Assembly: GCF_004363295.1 (NCBI RefSeq) | Contig: NZ_SNYQ01000001.1 | Location: forward strand, 434,001 to 498,000 | Source of the DNA: Mesocricetibacter intestinalis | Lineage (GTDB): Bacteria; Pseudomonadota; Gammaproteobacteria; Enterobacterales; Pasteurellaceae | Length of the DNA stretch: 64,000 bases | Direction of reading: 5' to 3' | Shown here: one piece after another, positions 38,223-48,602 of the stretch | How positions within the stretch are numbered: position 1 is the first letter of the stretch | Layout: every line of letters begins with the position of its first letter | The notes under the pieces: model-generated | What the model was told of the DNA's origin: nothing | Databases searched by the model: none | Seen by the model: only the letters and a program-made list of their open reading frames with translations | Program-made: the position numbers and the translations under genes

Positions 38223-39185
38223 TTACAGCCCTTCCTGAAACTCTTCCTTTTCCACTACTTTCAGCAGCATGTGTTCGCGTTTCAACCCGAGGTCAAAGGA
38301 TACGGCGATCGCTACGAAAATCGATGAATAGGTACCGAAAGCAATCCCGATCAGTAAGGCCAACGAGAAGCTGTGAATAGTCGGCCCGCCGAAAATAAAC
38401 AGAGCGATAACCACAAATAGGGTGGTAACCGAGGTCATCATGGTTCTGGCTAGGGTTTGAGTCAGGGAAATATCGATGATTTCCTGTGAATCGATACGGC
38501 GTATTTTGCGGAAATTCTCACGTACACGGTCGAATACCACGATACTGTCGTTCAGGGAATATCCCACCACGGACAAAATCGCCGCCACAAAGGTCAGATC
38601 GATTTCAATTTGCAGCAGAGAGAATACGCCGAGGGTTACGATAACATCGTGGGCCAGCGCCAGAATACCGCCCATGCCCAGTCGCCATTCGAAACGCATA
38701 CCGACGTAAATCAGCAACATCGCCAAGGTTGCCAGGGTGGCGTAGATTGCGCTTAGGGTCAGTTCTTCACCGACGTTAGGGCCGACAAATTCCACACTAT
38801 GGATCTGTAAGCCGCTATCCAGAGAAGCCAGCATGGTTTTGATCTTATCGCCGATATGGGCGTCGCTGTCGCCCACAGGTAAACGAATCATCACTTCGTT
38901 GGCGCTGCCGGTGGTCTGTACCAGAGGACTGGCAATACCGTTGCTACTCAGGGTGGTACGGACTTTATCCAGATCGGCAGGTTGAGAAAAACGGGTTTCG
39001 ATAACCACGCCGCCGGTAAAATCCAGTCCCCAGTTAAAGCCTTTGGTAATGATGAAGAACAGGCAGACAGCGGTCAGCAGGGCGGAAAATATATAACCCC
39101 CTTTACGGTAATCCATAAAGCGAACCAGGCGGAAGGGTAAACCTACGCCTTTATATTCGTGCTTTTGTTTATTCATTACGGTCAC
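38223..39185 (-). CDS. secF: Protein translocase subunit SecF
   Basis: A 320-residue RND-type membrane protein that works with SecD to complete proton-driven export. One N-terminal helix (about 30-50) and five more after about residue 140 enclose a periplasmic domain. Signature stretches are DFTGGVVIETRF (about 53-64) and YSLNDSIVVFDRVREN (about 210). The frame begins with GTG at 39185, with GGAG about 8 bases before it; the ATG nine bases later is an alternative start. It follows secD by 15 bases. Confidence 0.95.
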   Translation of the reverse strand: MTVMNKQKHEYKGVGLPFRLVRFMDYRKGGYIFSALLTAVCLFFIITKGFNWGLDFTGGVVIETRFSQPADLDKVRTTLSSNGIASPLVQTTGSANEVMIRLPVGDSDAHIGDKIKTMLASLDSGLQIHSVEFVGPNVGEELTLSAIYATLATLAMLLIYVGMRFEWRLGMGGILALAHDVIVTLGVFSLLQIEIDLTFVAAILSVVGYSLNDSIVVFDRVRENFRKIRRIDSQEIIDISLTQTLARTMMTSVTTLFVVIALFIFGGPTIHSFSLALLIGIAFGTYSSIFVAIAVSFDLGLKREHMLLKVVEKEEFQEGL

Positions 39186-39200
39186 AATTATTCTCCGCGA

Positions 39201-41051
39201 TTAAATTGATAGTTTTTCGACGCGTTTACCGCCGTAAATCAGATTCACCAACATACGGGTTCCGGTGATTGCGGTAAACATTGAGATAGCAACCCCCAGG
39301 GCAAGGGTAATAGCAAACCCTTTAACCGGCCCCGTTCCTGCGGCGTAGAGTACTACGGCGGTCAGGATAGTGGTGAGGTTGGCGTCAAAAATACTGGTCC
39401 AGGCACCGTTATAACCTTCATGGATGGCTTGCTGAATGGAGCGACCGTTGCGCATTTCTTCTTTAATACGTTCGAAAATCAGCACGTTGGCATCCACCGA
39501 CATACCTACCGATAAGATAATCCCGGCGATTCCCGGCATGGTGAGGGTCGCTCCCGGCAGCAGCGACATCAGACCCACCAGCAATACCATGTTGGCGCAT
39601 AAGGCGATACTGGCAATAAGACCGAATAATTTATAGTAAACCACACAGAACAGAATAACGATGGCTAATCCCCATAGGCCGGCTTTTAAGCCTTGTTCCA
39701 CATTTTGCGCCCCTAGCGAAGGTCCCACGGTACGTTCTTCCACAATTTGGATCGGTGCGGTCAGCGCCCCGGAACGGAGCAGCACGGCGAGATTCTGTGC
39801 TTCCGCGCTACTGTCGATACCGGTGATCTGGAAGCGGCTGCCGAAACGACCGCGGATAGTGGCGATATTAATAACCTCTTCATGTTTTTCCAGAATAACT
39901 TTACCGTTTTCGTCTTTCTTACCGCTGTCCTTGTATTCCACATAAAGGGTCGCCATAGGTTTTTCCAGATTAAGGCGGGTAGTTTCGGACATAATGTCGC
40001 CGCCTTCACTGTCCAGAGTTACATCAACCTGAGGGGTGCCGTTATTCTGATTAAAGCTTGAACTGGCGTTAATAATATGTTCGCCGCCCAGTACCGCTCG
40101 TTTGTTCAGTGCTACCGGCATACCTTGGCGGTTAAGTTTGATTTCCGTATCGGAAGGTACGCTGTTACGAGCTATGGCTTCCGGACTGACGTTTTGGTTT
40201 ACCATACGGAATTCAAGGGTTGCGGTGGCGCCCAGAATTTCTTTGGCGCGTGCGGTATCCTGAATCCCCGGCAGTTCCACCACGATACGTTCTGCGCCTT
40301 GGCGCTGAATAACCGCTTCCGCAACACCTAATTCTTCCACACGTTTGCGCAGAATGCCCAAGTTCTGTTCGATAGCGTTTTCACGGGCTTCGTTTAATGC
40401 GCTTTCGGACAGGGCAAGAGCGAGGGTATTGGCGGAAATATCTCTGATTTCGAGATTGGCGTGCTGTTTACGCAGGAAGCGTTTTACCTCGGAAATTTGT
40501 TCCGGTTTCGCTAGGGTTACTATGGTACTGAAATCTTCCCCGTTACGGATGGCGCTGTATTGAAATTTTTCTTTGCGGAATTCGGTACGCAGGCTGTCTT
40601 GCAGCTGTTCCTGACGTTTTTCCAACGCCGTATTCATATCCACTTCCATTAAGAAGCGTACGCCGCCGCGTAAATCAAGCCCCCATTTCATCGGATTACC
40701 GCCGATAGCGCTTAACCAGTCCGGTGTGGCCGGCGCAAGGTTTAGCGCGACGGAATAGGACTGGCCCAGCTGTTGGGTAATTTTATCTTTGGCCAGTAGC
40801 TGATCATCGGTATTATTAAAACGGGCGAGAATAGCGCCGTTTTCCAGTAATATGGATTTTGTTTTCAGACCGTTGCCGTCCAGCAGACGCTGTACTTCGG
40901 ACAGGGTGCTACTGGTTGCTTCCTGACCTCGGGTTCCGGATATTTGAACGGCCGGATCTTCACCGTAAATATTGGGGAGAGAATATAAAAGACCAATGGC
41001 GACCACGAAGATCACCATTAGATTCTTCCATAAAGGGTAACGGTTTAACAT
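39201..41051 (-). CDS. secD: Protein translocase subunit SecD
   Basis: A 616-residue membrane protein, partner of SecF. The N-terminal helix (about 9-27) is followed by a large periplasmic region containing WGLDLRGGVRFLMEVD (about 113-128) and ERIVVELPGIQD, then the C-terminal helices with GTPGIAGIILSVGMSVDANV-type residues (PGIAGIILSVGMSVDANVLI split over 500-520). Length matches E. coli SecD (615). It sits between yajC and secF as in most Gammaproteobacteria. Confidence 0.96.
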   Translation of the reverse strand: MLNRYPLWKNLMVIFVVAIGLLYSLPNIYGEDPAVQISGTRGQEATSSTLSEVQRLLDGNGLKTKSILLENGAILARFNNTDDQLLAKDKITQQLGQSYSVALNLAPATPDWLSAIGGNPMKWGLDLRGGVRFLMEVDMNTALEKRQEQLQDSLRTEFRKEKFQYSAIRNGEDFSTIVTLAKPEQISEVKRFLRKQHANLEIRDISANTLALALSESALNEARENAIEQNLGILRKRVEELGVAEAVIQRQGAERIVVELPGIQDTARAKEILGATATLEFRMVNQNVSPEAIARNSVPSDTEIKLNRQGMPVALNKRAVLGGEHIINASSSFNQNNGTPQVDVTLDSEGGDIMSETTRLNLEKPMATLYVEYKDSGKKDENGKVILEKHEEVINIATIRGRFGSRFQITGIDSSAEAQNLAVLLRSGALTAPIQIVEERTVGPSLGAQNVEQGLKAGLWGLAIVILFCVVYYKLFGLIASIALCANMVLLVGLMSLLPGATLTMPGIAGIILSVGMSVDANVLIFERIKEEMRNGRSIQQAIHEGYNGAWTSIFDANLTTILTAVVLYAAGTGPVKGFAITLALGVAISMFTAITGTRMLVNLIYGGKRVEKLSI

Positions 41052-41078
41052 AAATTTCCCTTGATGAATGGAATAGAA

Positions 41079-41381
41079 TTATTGAAGAGATTTGATTGAA
41101 CCTTTCGGCAGAACCGCAACGATAAAATCACGTTTGATGGTTACTTCGTTGTTATCGTTCAGAGCGACAACGATCATATCGCTTTCGGCACTGATTTTGG
41201 TGATTTTGCCGACTAATCCGCCGGAAGTAAGGACTTCGGTGCCTTTAGCCAATTCAGACATCAATTTACGATGTTCTTTATTACGTTTTGCCTGCGGACG
41301 ATAGATCATAAAATAGAAAATCAGACCGAAAATGACAAAAATCATCAGCATTGACATCGGGCTGCCTTGTTGTGCATCCAT
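41079..41381 (-). CDS. yajC: Sec translocon accessory protein YajC
   Basis: A 100-residue single-span membrane protein that binds SecDF. The helix MSMLMIFVIFGLIFYFMIY is at about residues 9-27, followed by RPQAKRNKEHRKLMSELAKG, GTEVLTSGGLVGKI and a basic tail. I start it at the ATG at 41381 (MDAQQGSPM) because AAGGA lies upstream; the longer frame to 41474 adds an unrelated hydrophilic leader. secD begins 27 bases downstream. Confidence 0.94.
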   Translation of the reverse strand: MDAQQGSPMSMLMIFVIFGLIFYFMIYRPQAKRNKEHRKLMSELAKGTEVLTSGGLVGKITKISAESDMIVVALNDNNEVTIKRDFIVAVLPKGSIKSLQ

Positions 41382-41553
41382 TCTCTTTTCCTTGTTTTGA
41401 TTGAGTGATAAAAATACGGGAACGCTGCAAGCAGCGTTCCTGACCTTGATAAAATCGCGGTTAAAATACCACAAACGGCGGTAATATTAAAACGATATTA
41501 TAAAAAAATCGGTTAAAACAAACCGCACTTTGTAACCTTAGCGAGGCTTAAGA

Positions 41554-41916
41554 TTAATTGATTTCGAAATCAACTTCGTATTCAATCAGGTTGTTCTTTT
41601 CCGCTTCGATGGAAACTTCCAGTTCCTGTCTGTCCCGTCTAAAGGTAAATTCCGCATCGTCCGGTCTGATTTCCGATTTGACCACATTAAAGCCTTTGCT
41701 CTTAGCATAAGCTTCAACTTCCTGCGCCAGAGGGCGTACATCGTTACCCGGCAGGCTGTATGTGGCTTCATATTCACCGTTATGTTTATGCTGCTGTTTA
41801 ATCAGCTGCGCATCTTTTGGCTGGTAAACCACTTCCGGTACCTGATTGGCGAATACCGTTGCGGAAGCGAAAACGGTAGCTGCGCTAACGAATAGGGCTT
41901 GTAATTTTTTGTTCAT
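41554..41916 (-). CDS. Small exported protein of unknown function
   Basis: A 120-residue protein with a clear signal peptide (MNKKLQALFVSAATVFASAT, cleavage near VFA-NQV). The mature part is charged and soluble: QPKDAQLIKQQHKHNGEYEA, a DVRPLAQEVEAYAKSKGFNV helix, and a C-terminus RDRQELEVSIEAEKNNLIEY that looks like beta strands. I do not recognise a family with a known role. The start at 41916 is supported by AAGGAGT upstream. It lies on the same strand between a TusA-like gene and yajC. A full uptake sequence lies just downstream (41522-41530). Confidence 0.75.
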   Translation of the reverse strand: MNKKLQALFVSAATVFASATVFANQVPEVVYQPKDAQLIKQQHKHNGEYEATYSLPGNDVRPLAQEVEAYAKSKGFNVVKSEIRPDDAEFTFRRDRQELEVSIEAEKNNLIEYEVDFEIN

Positions 41917-42034
41917 AAAAAACTCCTTATGGGCTAAACACAGATAAAAATAAAAAGCGGTTAAAGCTATGCTTAAGTAGAGGGAGAAAATATGGGGCAT
42001 TAACGCACTGATATTTTCACCTCAATTCCACCGT

Positions 42035-42253
42035 TTAACGGCGGTCTTTACATATTTTTAACCTTCCGGTACTTTTTTCATCACTCAGAACGTAATGATT
42101 TTCCCTGCACCATAAACGGATATCTTCCCTGACATCGGCAGCGTCGACAAGTACATTCAGTTCATCATCGACGCCTAAGCGAGCGAGCGCTTTCGTAATC
42201 ATTAATAAAGGGAGGGGACAACGGTACTCCCTCACATCAAGTTGATATTGCAT
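42035..42253 (-). CDS. TusA/SirA-like sulfurtransferase-family protein
   Basis: A 72-residue protein with the family signature YRCPLPLLMITKAL; Cys12 is the position that carries persulfide in TusA. The remainder (LNVLVDAADVREDIRLWCRENHY in parts) fits the compact two-layer TusA fold. I use the ATG at 42253, with GGGGTGG just upstream; GTG codons at 42256 and 42259 are less likely. It is not necessarily TusA itself, since many genomes carry several such proteins. It lies 19 bases after a hemerythrin-like gene and close to tgt, suggesting a link to tRNA sulphur or redox chemistry. Confidence 0.82.
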   Translation of the reverse strand: MQYQLDVREYRCPLPLLMITKALARLGVDDELNVLVDAADVREDIRLWCRENHYVLSDEKSTGRLKICKDRR

Positions 42254-42272
42254 CACCACCCCGGGGCTAAGG

Positions 42273-42797
42273 TTAACCGGCGGAAACGGCGAGCCTACGC
42301 TTTGACATTATTTTTCCCATTGCGTTCAATTCCGTTGCGGATAAATATTTTTTACCCAATTCGAATAAAGGTTCTTCAATGGCGATATGGCTATCATAGC
42401 CGGCGATAAACGCCTTAATCAGTTCGGCGTCGATATCGCTGCGTTTTCCTTCTTTCAACGCCAGCAACTGGGCGGATAATAAGCTCCAGTTGCGGTGCAG
42501 CATAATATGCTGCTGTTCCAAGCGCTCGATTTCCTCTTGCGCCTGAGGGTAATGTTTTATTAACGCCGGGAAAAAATCTTTTTCCTCGTCTTCATGATGT
42601 AAGGGCGCAGCCTGATTAAAATAAGTCAGAATCTGGGCGATATCCCTTTCCAGCGCTGCAGTCATGCCCTGTTGCTCTAAATAGTCGGGCAGTTTTTGCA
42701 GCTGTCGACAAAAGTTTTTTACCTTAGTATGACAGGCATACAGCATATCAAGCGGTTGCGCCCAACTGGCGAACTGTTGCGGATCCAAGTTTAACAC
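42273..42797 (-). CDS. Hemerythrin (HHE)-domain protein
   Basis: A 174-residue, mainly helical protein. Candidate metal ligands are spaced as in hemerythrin-like domains: His in YACHTKVKNF (about 22), HHEDEEKDFFPAL (about 67-79), EQQHIMLHRNW (about 96-106) and YDSHIAIEEPLFELG (about 135-149). Such proteins bind a di-iron centre that senses or handles oxygen, nitric oxide or iron. It begins 3 bases after the tgt stop and is followed by the TusA-like gene, so it is probably co-transcribed with tgt. The specific function is unknown. Confidence 0.85.
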   Translation of the reverse strand: MLNLDPQQFASWAQPLDMLYACHTKVKNFCRQLQKLPDYLEQQGMTAALERDIAQILTYFNQAAPLHHEDEEKDFFPALIKHYPQAQEEIERLEQQHIMLHRNWSLLSAQLLALKEGKRSDIDAELIKAFIAGYDSHIAIEEPLFELGKKYLSATELNAMGKIMSKRRLAVSAG

Positions 42798-42800
42798 GGT

Positions 42801-43961
<1,161 letters not shown>

Positions 43962-44165
43962 TCAACGAATAAACAGTTCGAAGATAAGGATACGGGAGAT
44001 TAGCGCCGTTCCGGTTAAAGGTGGCATTGTAACATAAATCGCCGGGGTTTTGCCTGCAGAAATCACAACGTTCATTGTTATTGCCGCCTCGGCGGGGGAG
44101 AGCGGGCTGAATTTCTGCCTTAATTGGTGTAGTATAATGGGCTCTTTATTTTCTCGGAGTAAAAT

Positions 44166-44900
44166 ATGTCTGATCAAAAACTTAGTTCCGCTACCCTGGA
44201 ACATATTTTAGCGCATCGTTCCATTCGTCAGTTTAAGGCTCAGAAACTCGATAGGGCGCTGATTGAACAGCTGGTTGATGCAGGGCGTGCGGCTTCCACC
44301 TCTAATCATTTGCAATGCGTTTCCATCATACGGGTTACCGATGAGGCGCTGCGTTCTGCATTGATGCACTGCTGTTCCAACCAGGAATATGTACAGAAAG
44401 CGCCGGAATTTTGGGTATTCTGTATTGATTTTCACAAGCACAAACAGATTTGTCCTCAGGCTCAACTGGATTATACCGAAGTATTACTGATAGGAGCGGT
44501 GGATACGGGCATTATGGCGCAGAACCTGTTGCTGGCGGCGGAAAGCCTGGGGCTGGGCGGAGTTTATATCGGTTCCCTACGCAATCAGATGGAAAAAGTC
44601 GGTGAATTACTGGGGTTACCTGCTCATTGCGTGCCGCTGGTGGGACTTTGTCTGGGTTATCCGGATCAGGATCCGCCGTTAAAACCGCGTTTACCGCGCG
44701 AAAGTCTGTTTTTTGAAAATCGCTATCAGCCTTTGGATTCAGAGTTGCTGGCGGATTATGATCGGCAGATGGCCGATTATTACCGACGCCGTAGCGATAT
44801 TGATATGAACTGGTCGAAAAATGTGATTAAGAGTTTGGATAAACCGGTGCGTCCGGAAGTGCTGGGCTATCTGCAAAAACAGGGGTTTGCGAAAAAATAG
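44166..44900 (+). CDS. nfsA: Oxygen-insensitive NADPH nitroreductase NfsA
   Basis: A 244-residue FMN-dependent nitroreductase. The start HILAHRSIRQFKAQKLD, the EFWVFCIDFHKH segment and AAESLGLGGVYIGSLRNQ agree with NfsA (240 residues in E. coli), and PLVGLCLGYPDQDPPLKPRLP closes the FMN site. It reduces nitroaromatics and quinones with NADPH. TCGGAG lies upstream, and a TATAAT hexamer at 44133-44138 may be its -10. It is divergent from tgt. A 13-bp tandem duplication covers its stop codon. Confidence 0.93.
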   Translation: MSDQKLSSATLEHILAHRSIRQFKAQKLDRALIEQLVDAGRAASTSNHLQCVSIIRVTDEALRSALMHCCSNQEYVQKAPEFWVFCIDFHKHKQICPQAQLDYTEVLLIGAVDTGIMAQNLLLAAESLGLGGVYIGSLRNQMEKVGELLGLPAHCVPLVGLCLGYPDQDPPLKPRLPRESLFFENRYQPLDSELLADYDRQMADYYRRRSDIDMNWSKNVIKSLDKPVRPEVLGYLQKQGFAKK

Positions 44901-44917
44901 GCTTAAAAAATAGGCTT
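44892..44917. repeat. 13-bp tandem duplication at the nfsA stop codon
   Basis: AAAAAATAGGCTT occurs twice in a row, 44892-44904 and 44905-44917. The first copy contains the TAG stop. Beyond it AGGGGCC (44918-44924) and GGCCCCT (44962-44968) form a wide inverted pair. Probably replication slippage. Confidence 0.8.
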
Positions 44918-45156
44918 AGGGGCCGCCGCCGGCTTTTCGTTTAGTATGGGAGGCGAAGGCAGGCCCCTTATAATTCACTTTGAGTCAATAGCCGAGTAAC
45001 CAGGGGGGCGTTGCGAGGGCATAATAAAACTTTGAAAATTTTGACCGCACTTTTCCCGCCGCAGAACTGATTTTTCCGGCTAAGGGGGATTAAACCCTTT
45101 GGGGGGCGGGAAATAAAGATCTATACTAGCGCATTATTTTTTACTCGGAGTTTGTT

Positions 45157-47040
45157 ATGTCTGATCGATCCCCTAATATATCCACCCTTGATCCTTTCGG
45201 CAGTTTACTCGGTTATGCACCCGGCGGCGTAGCGATTTATTCGTCGGATTACGCCAGCGCGGATAAAAAGGAATATCCCGACGATGCGGCCTTTCGCAGT
45301 TACCTCGGGCGGGAATATATGGGCTATAAGTGGCAATGTGTGGAGTTTGCCCGCCGCTATCTCTATTTAAACCACGGTATGGTGTTTACCGATGTGGGAA
45401 TGGCCTATGAAATATTTTCGCTGCGTTTTTTGCGCCAGGTGGTAAATGATGCGCTGCTGCCTTTGCAGGCCTTTGCTAACGGGAGCAAACGCGCTCCTGT
45501 TCCCGGCGCTTTACTTATTTGGCAGGAGGGCGGCGAATTTAGCCAAACCGGACATGTGGCGATTATTACTCAGGTACTGCCCGATCGGGTGCGCATTGCG
45601 GAACAGAATGTTATCCATTCCCGCTTGCCGAGCGGGCGGCAATGGACGAGGGAACTGAAGATGAGCGTAGATGAGTCCGGTTATCTGCTGCATGATACCT
45701 TTGAGGATACGACCATTTTAGGTTGGATGATTCAGAGCGAAGATAGCAGATACAGTCTGCCGCAGCCGGTTCCCGACGCGAAAAACCTATGTATTCAAGC
45801 TCGTCATATTCATCATAACGCTCAGTTCGAAGGGGAATGGTTGAATAGTGCGGATCCCTTGCGTAAAGCCTATATTCGGGCGATGGGCGGACACAGGGTG
45901 AGCCGCAGCGATCAGTATCGCTACTTTATTATGTCGGAAAGCGCACAGCAGGAACTGATTCGCGCCACCAACGAGTTGCATTTAATGTATCTGCACGCAA
46001 CGGATAAAGTGATGAAAGACGATAATCTGTTGCGCTATTTTAATATTCCGAAGCTGCTTTGGCCGCGTTTACGCCTGTCCTGGCAAAACCGACGTTATCA
46101 GACCATTTCCGGACGCCTGGATTTCTGTATGGATAGCCGCGGTCTGAAAGTATATGAATATAATGCCGATTCCGCTTCCTGTCATGCGGAGGCCGGTGCT
46201 ATTTTGGCGGATTGGGCGCAACGGGCGGGCGGAGCGCTGGGGTTGGATCCCGGCGCAAGACTGGCGGATGCTTTATCCGATACCTGGAAGCACAGTGCCG
46301 CTAGCCCCTTGGTACATATTATGCAGGATTATGATGCGGAAGAGGATTATCACGCCCTGTTTATGCAGCAAAGTTTAGTGCGGGCCGGATTCCGTAGCAA
46401 AATTATTCGGGGTACGGAGGGGCTACAATGGGATAAACGAGGACGCCTGCTGGATGATGAACGAAATCAGGTGCGAACCGTATGGAAAACCTGGGCCTGG
46501 GAAACCGTATTGGAGCAGCTGCGCGAAGATGCGACGGGCAGCGAAGTGGCCCCTCCGATCCGTACCGGTTATGCGGAAGATAGGGTACGTTTAATCGATG
46601 TGTTGCTGCGCCCCGAAGTATTGGTTTTCGAACCGCTGTGGACGGCGATTCCGAGTAACAAAGCGATTTTACCGGTACTCTGGTCCTTATTCCCTAACCA
46701 CCGCTATTTGCTGGAAGCCGGTTTTGAACTGAATGAAAGCCTATTGCGCAGCGGTTATGCTCAGAAGCCTATTGCCGGGCGACGGGGCGATAATGTAAAA
46801 CTGGTAGGCGAAGGGGAACTATTATTGGATCGCACCGAGGGACGTTTCGCACGGCAAAGCGAGATCTATCAGCAGCTCTGGTGTTTGCCGAAAGCGGAAG
46901 ATCAATATATGCAAATCTGCACCTTTACTGTCGGCGGGCATTACGGCGGCTGTTGTTTACGTTCCGATCCGAGCCGAGTGATTATGGGCGATAGCGATAT
47001 GCAGCCGCTGCGGGTTTTCCCCGATCGGGAGTTTAAATAA
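45157..47040 (+). CDS. gsp: Bifunctional glutathionylspermidine amidase/synthetase
   Basis: A 627-residue two-domain enzyme. The N-terminal CHAP amidase (about 1-200) has catalytic Cys61 in YKWQCVEFARRYL and His in TGHVAIITQV. The C-terminal ATP-grasp synthetase (about 210-627) joins glutathione to spermidine, with LDFCMDSRGLKVYEYNADSA (about 320-340) as a conserved stretch and TVGGHYGGCCLRSDPS near the end. It modulates free glutathione and spermidine and protein thiols. It stands alone on the plus strand, with an uptake sequence (45044-45052) in the upstream gap. The ATG has TCGGAG 7 bases before it. Confidence 0.95.
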   Translation: MSDRSPNISTLDPFGSLLGYAPGGVAIYSSDYASADKKEYPDDAAFRSYLGREYMGYKWQCVEFARRYLYLNHGMVFTDVGMAYEIFSLRFLRQVVNDALLPLQAFANGSKRAPVPGALLIWQEGGEFSQTGHVAIITQVLPDRVRIAEQNVIHSRLPSGRQWTRELKMSVDESGYLLHDTFEDTTILGWMIQSEDSRYSLPQPVPDAKNLCIQARHIHHNAQFEGEWLNSADPLRKAYIRAMGGHRVSRSDQYRYFIMSESAQQELIRATNELHLMYLHATDKVMKDDNLLRYFNIPKLLWPRLRLSWQNRRYQTISGRLDFCMDSRGLKVYEYNADSASCHAEAGAILADWAQRAGGALGLDPGARLADALSDTWKHSAASPLVHIMQDYDAEEDYHALFMQQSLVRAGFRSKIIRGTEGLQWDKRGRLLDDERNQVRTVWKTWAWETVLEQLREDATGSEVAPPIRTGYAEDRVRLIDVLLRPEVLVFEPLWTAIPSNKAILPVLWSLFPNHRYLLEAGFELNESLLRSGYAQKPIAGRRGDNVKLVGEGELLLDRTEGRFARQSEIYQQLWCLPKAEDQYMQICTFTVGGHYGGCCLRSDPSRVIMGDSDMQPLRVFPDREFK

Positions 47041-47112
47041 GCCCTATATGCAAAAAAGCAAAAAATCACGTATTATTTAACTCCTCTCGCTATGACAAAG
47101 AAGGAAAACGGC

Positions 47113-47460
47113 ATGATAAAGGTTTATGGCATCAAAAATTGCGATACGGTGAAAAAGGCGTTGAACTGGCTGACACAGCAACATATTGAGCACCGGCTGC
47201 ACGATTATCGTATTGAGGGGCTTGATCAGAACTGGCTGCTACAGGCGGAAGCGCAATTCGGTTGGCAGCAAATGCTGAATAAGCGCAGCACCACTTGGCG
47301 TAATTTGGACGAAGCATTGAAAAAAACTTTGTCGAAAAGCACCGCACTTGAGCTGATGGCGGCTCACCCGACCCTGATTAAACGCCCGATTATTCTGCAA
47401 CAGGATAAAGCCCTAATCGGATTTGATCCTAAAGCTTATCAACAAGCCTTCGGTTTATAA
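47113..47460 (+). CDS. ArsC/Spx-family protein YffB
   Basis: A 115-residue thioredoxin-fold protein with a single redox cysteine in [16 protein letters not shown] (Cys9 region), then DYRIEGLD and the conserved [13 protein letters not shown] segment. This matches the YffB group, usually annotated near dapE in Gammaproteobacteria. It is not a classical arsenate reductase because no ars genes are near; a thiol-disulfide role is more likely. The ATG at 47113 has AAGGA 7 bases upstream. dapE starts 8 bases after its stop, so the two form an operon. An uptake sequence at 47341-47349 is inside the gene. Confidence 0.88.
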   Translation: MIKVYGIKNCDTVKKALNWLTQQHIEHRLHDYRIEGLDQNWLLQAEAQFGWQQMLNKRSTTWRNLDEALKKTLSKSTALELMAAHPTLIKRPIILQQDKALIGFDPKAYQQAFGL

Positions 47461-47467
47461 GGAAAAT

Positions 47468-48601
47468 ATGCAGCAACAGATCATTGATTTAGCTATTGAG
47501 CTGATTAAACGCCCCTCCCTCAGCCCCGATGATCAAGGCTGTCAGGCGTTGATCGGCGCATTATTGGAAGCGCAGGGGTTCCGCCTGGAATTTATGCCCT
47601 TTAACCATACCCTGAATTTATGGGCCACCCATGGTAGCGGCGCTCCGCTAACGGTATTCGCCGGGCATACGGACGTAGTTCCCGCCGGCGATGAAAAACA
47701 ATGGCGCTATCCGCCTTTTGCCGCTCATATTGAGGGCGATATGCTGTACGGACGTGGTGCGGCGGATATGAAAGGTTCTCTGGCGGCGATGCTGATCGCC
47801 GCATTGGAATATGTAAAGAACAATCCCGAGCATAAGGGAACCGTCGCTTTTTTAATTACTTCCGATGAAGAGGCGGCGGCAAAGGACGGTACCGCAAAAG
47901 TCGTGGATCGCTTGATGGCGCGCGGGGAAAAAATCCATTATTGCGTGGTAGGCGAACCCTCAGCCAGTCGGCGGCTAGGAGATGTGGTAAAAAACGGGCG
48001 ACGGGGATCACTGACCGCCGATTTATATATTGAAGGTATTCAGGGCCATGTGGCTTACCCCCATCTGGCCCGTAATCCAATCCATAACGCCTTGCCGTTC
48101 CTACAGGAATTGATCGCCTACCAATGGGATCGGGGCAATGAATTTTTTCCGCCCACCGGTTTGCAAATTGCAAATATCCATGGGGGTACCGGCAGTAATA
48201 ATGTGATCCCCGGCGAACTTTATATCCAATTCAACCTGCGTTACAGTACCGAAATTGATGATGCGGAGATCAAGGCGAAGGTAGCGCAAATGCTGCAAAA
48301 ACATGGACTTAATTACCGTATTACGTGGAATTTGTCCGGTAAGCCGTTTTTAACCCGGCCGGGTAAACTGCTTGATGCGGTTAGCGAGGCGCTGTATCAT
48401 TGCCTCGCTCTTAAGCCGCAGTTGGAAACCGGCGGCGGTACCTCGGACGGACGTTTTATCGCCCTGACCGGGGCCGAAGTAGTTGAACTCGGGCCGTTAA
48501 ATGCAACTATTCATAAGGTGGACGAATGCGTCAGCTGTAGCGATCTCGGCGCACTTGGAAAAGTTTACCGCCGCATTCTAAGTAATCTGTTGGACGCTTA
48601 A
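47468..48601 (+). CDS. dapE: Succinyl-diaminopimelate desuccinylase
   Basis: A 377-residue M20-family dizinc hydrolase of the lysine/meso-diaminopimelate pathway. Metal and catalytic residues are visible in [12 protein letters not shown] (about 66-77), [15 protein letters not shown] (about 97-111) and [13 protein letters not shown] (about 133-145). The conserved [10 protein letters not shown] motif is near 325. I use the ATG at 47468, with AAGGAAA upstream; length matches the family. It is downstream of yffB and directly upstream of an M15 peptidase gene (1-base gap). Confidence 0.96.
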   Translation: MQQQIIDLAIELIKRPSLSPDDQGCQALIGALLEAQGFRLEFMPFNHTLNLWATHGSGAPLTVFAGHTDVVPAGDEKQWRYPPFAAHIEGDMLYGRGAADMKGSLAAMLIAALEYVKNNPEHKGTVAFLITSDEEAAAKDGTAKVVDRLMARGEKIHYCVVGEPSASRRLGDVVKNGRRGSLTADLYIEGIQGHVAYPHLARNPIHNALPFLQELIAYQWDRGNEFFPPTGLQIANIHGGTGSNNVIPGELYIQFNLRYSTEIDDAEIKAKVAQMLQKHGLNYRITWNLSGKPFLTRPGKLLDAVSEALYHCLALKPQLETGGGTSDGRFIALTGAEVVELGPLNATIHKVDECVSCSDLGALGKVYRRILSNLLDA

Positions 48602-48602
48602 G

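Noticed and set aside
47113-47460. Arsenate reductase
   Set aside because: The fold is ArsC-like but the residues match the YffB group and no arsenic resistance genes are near.
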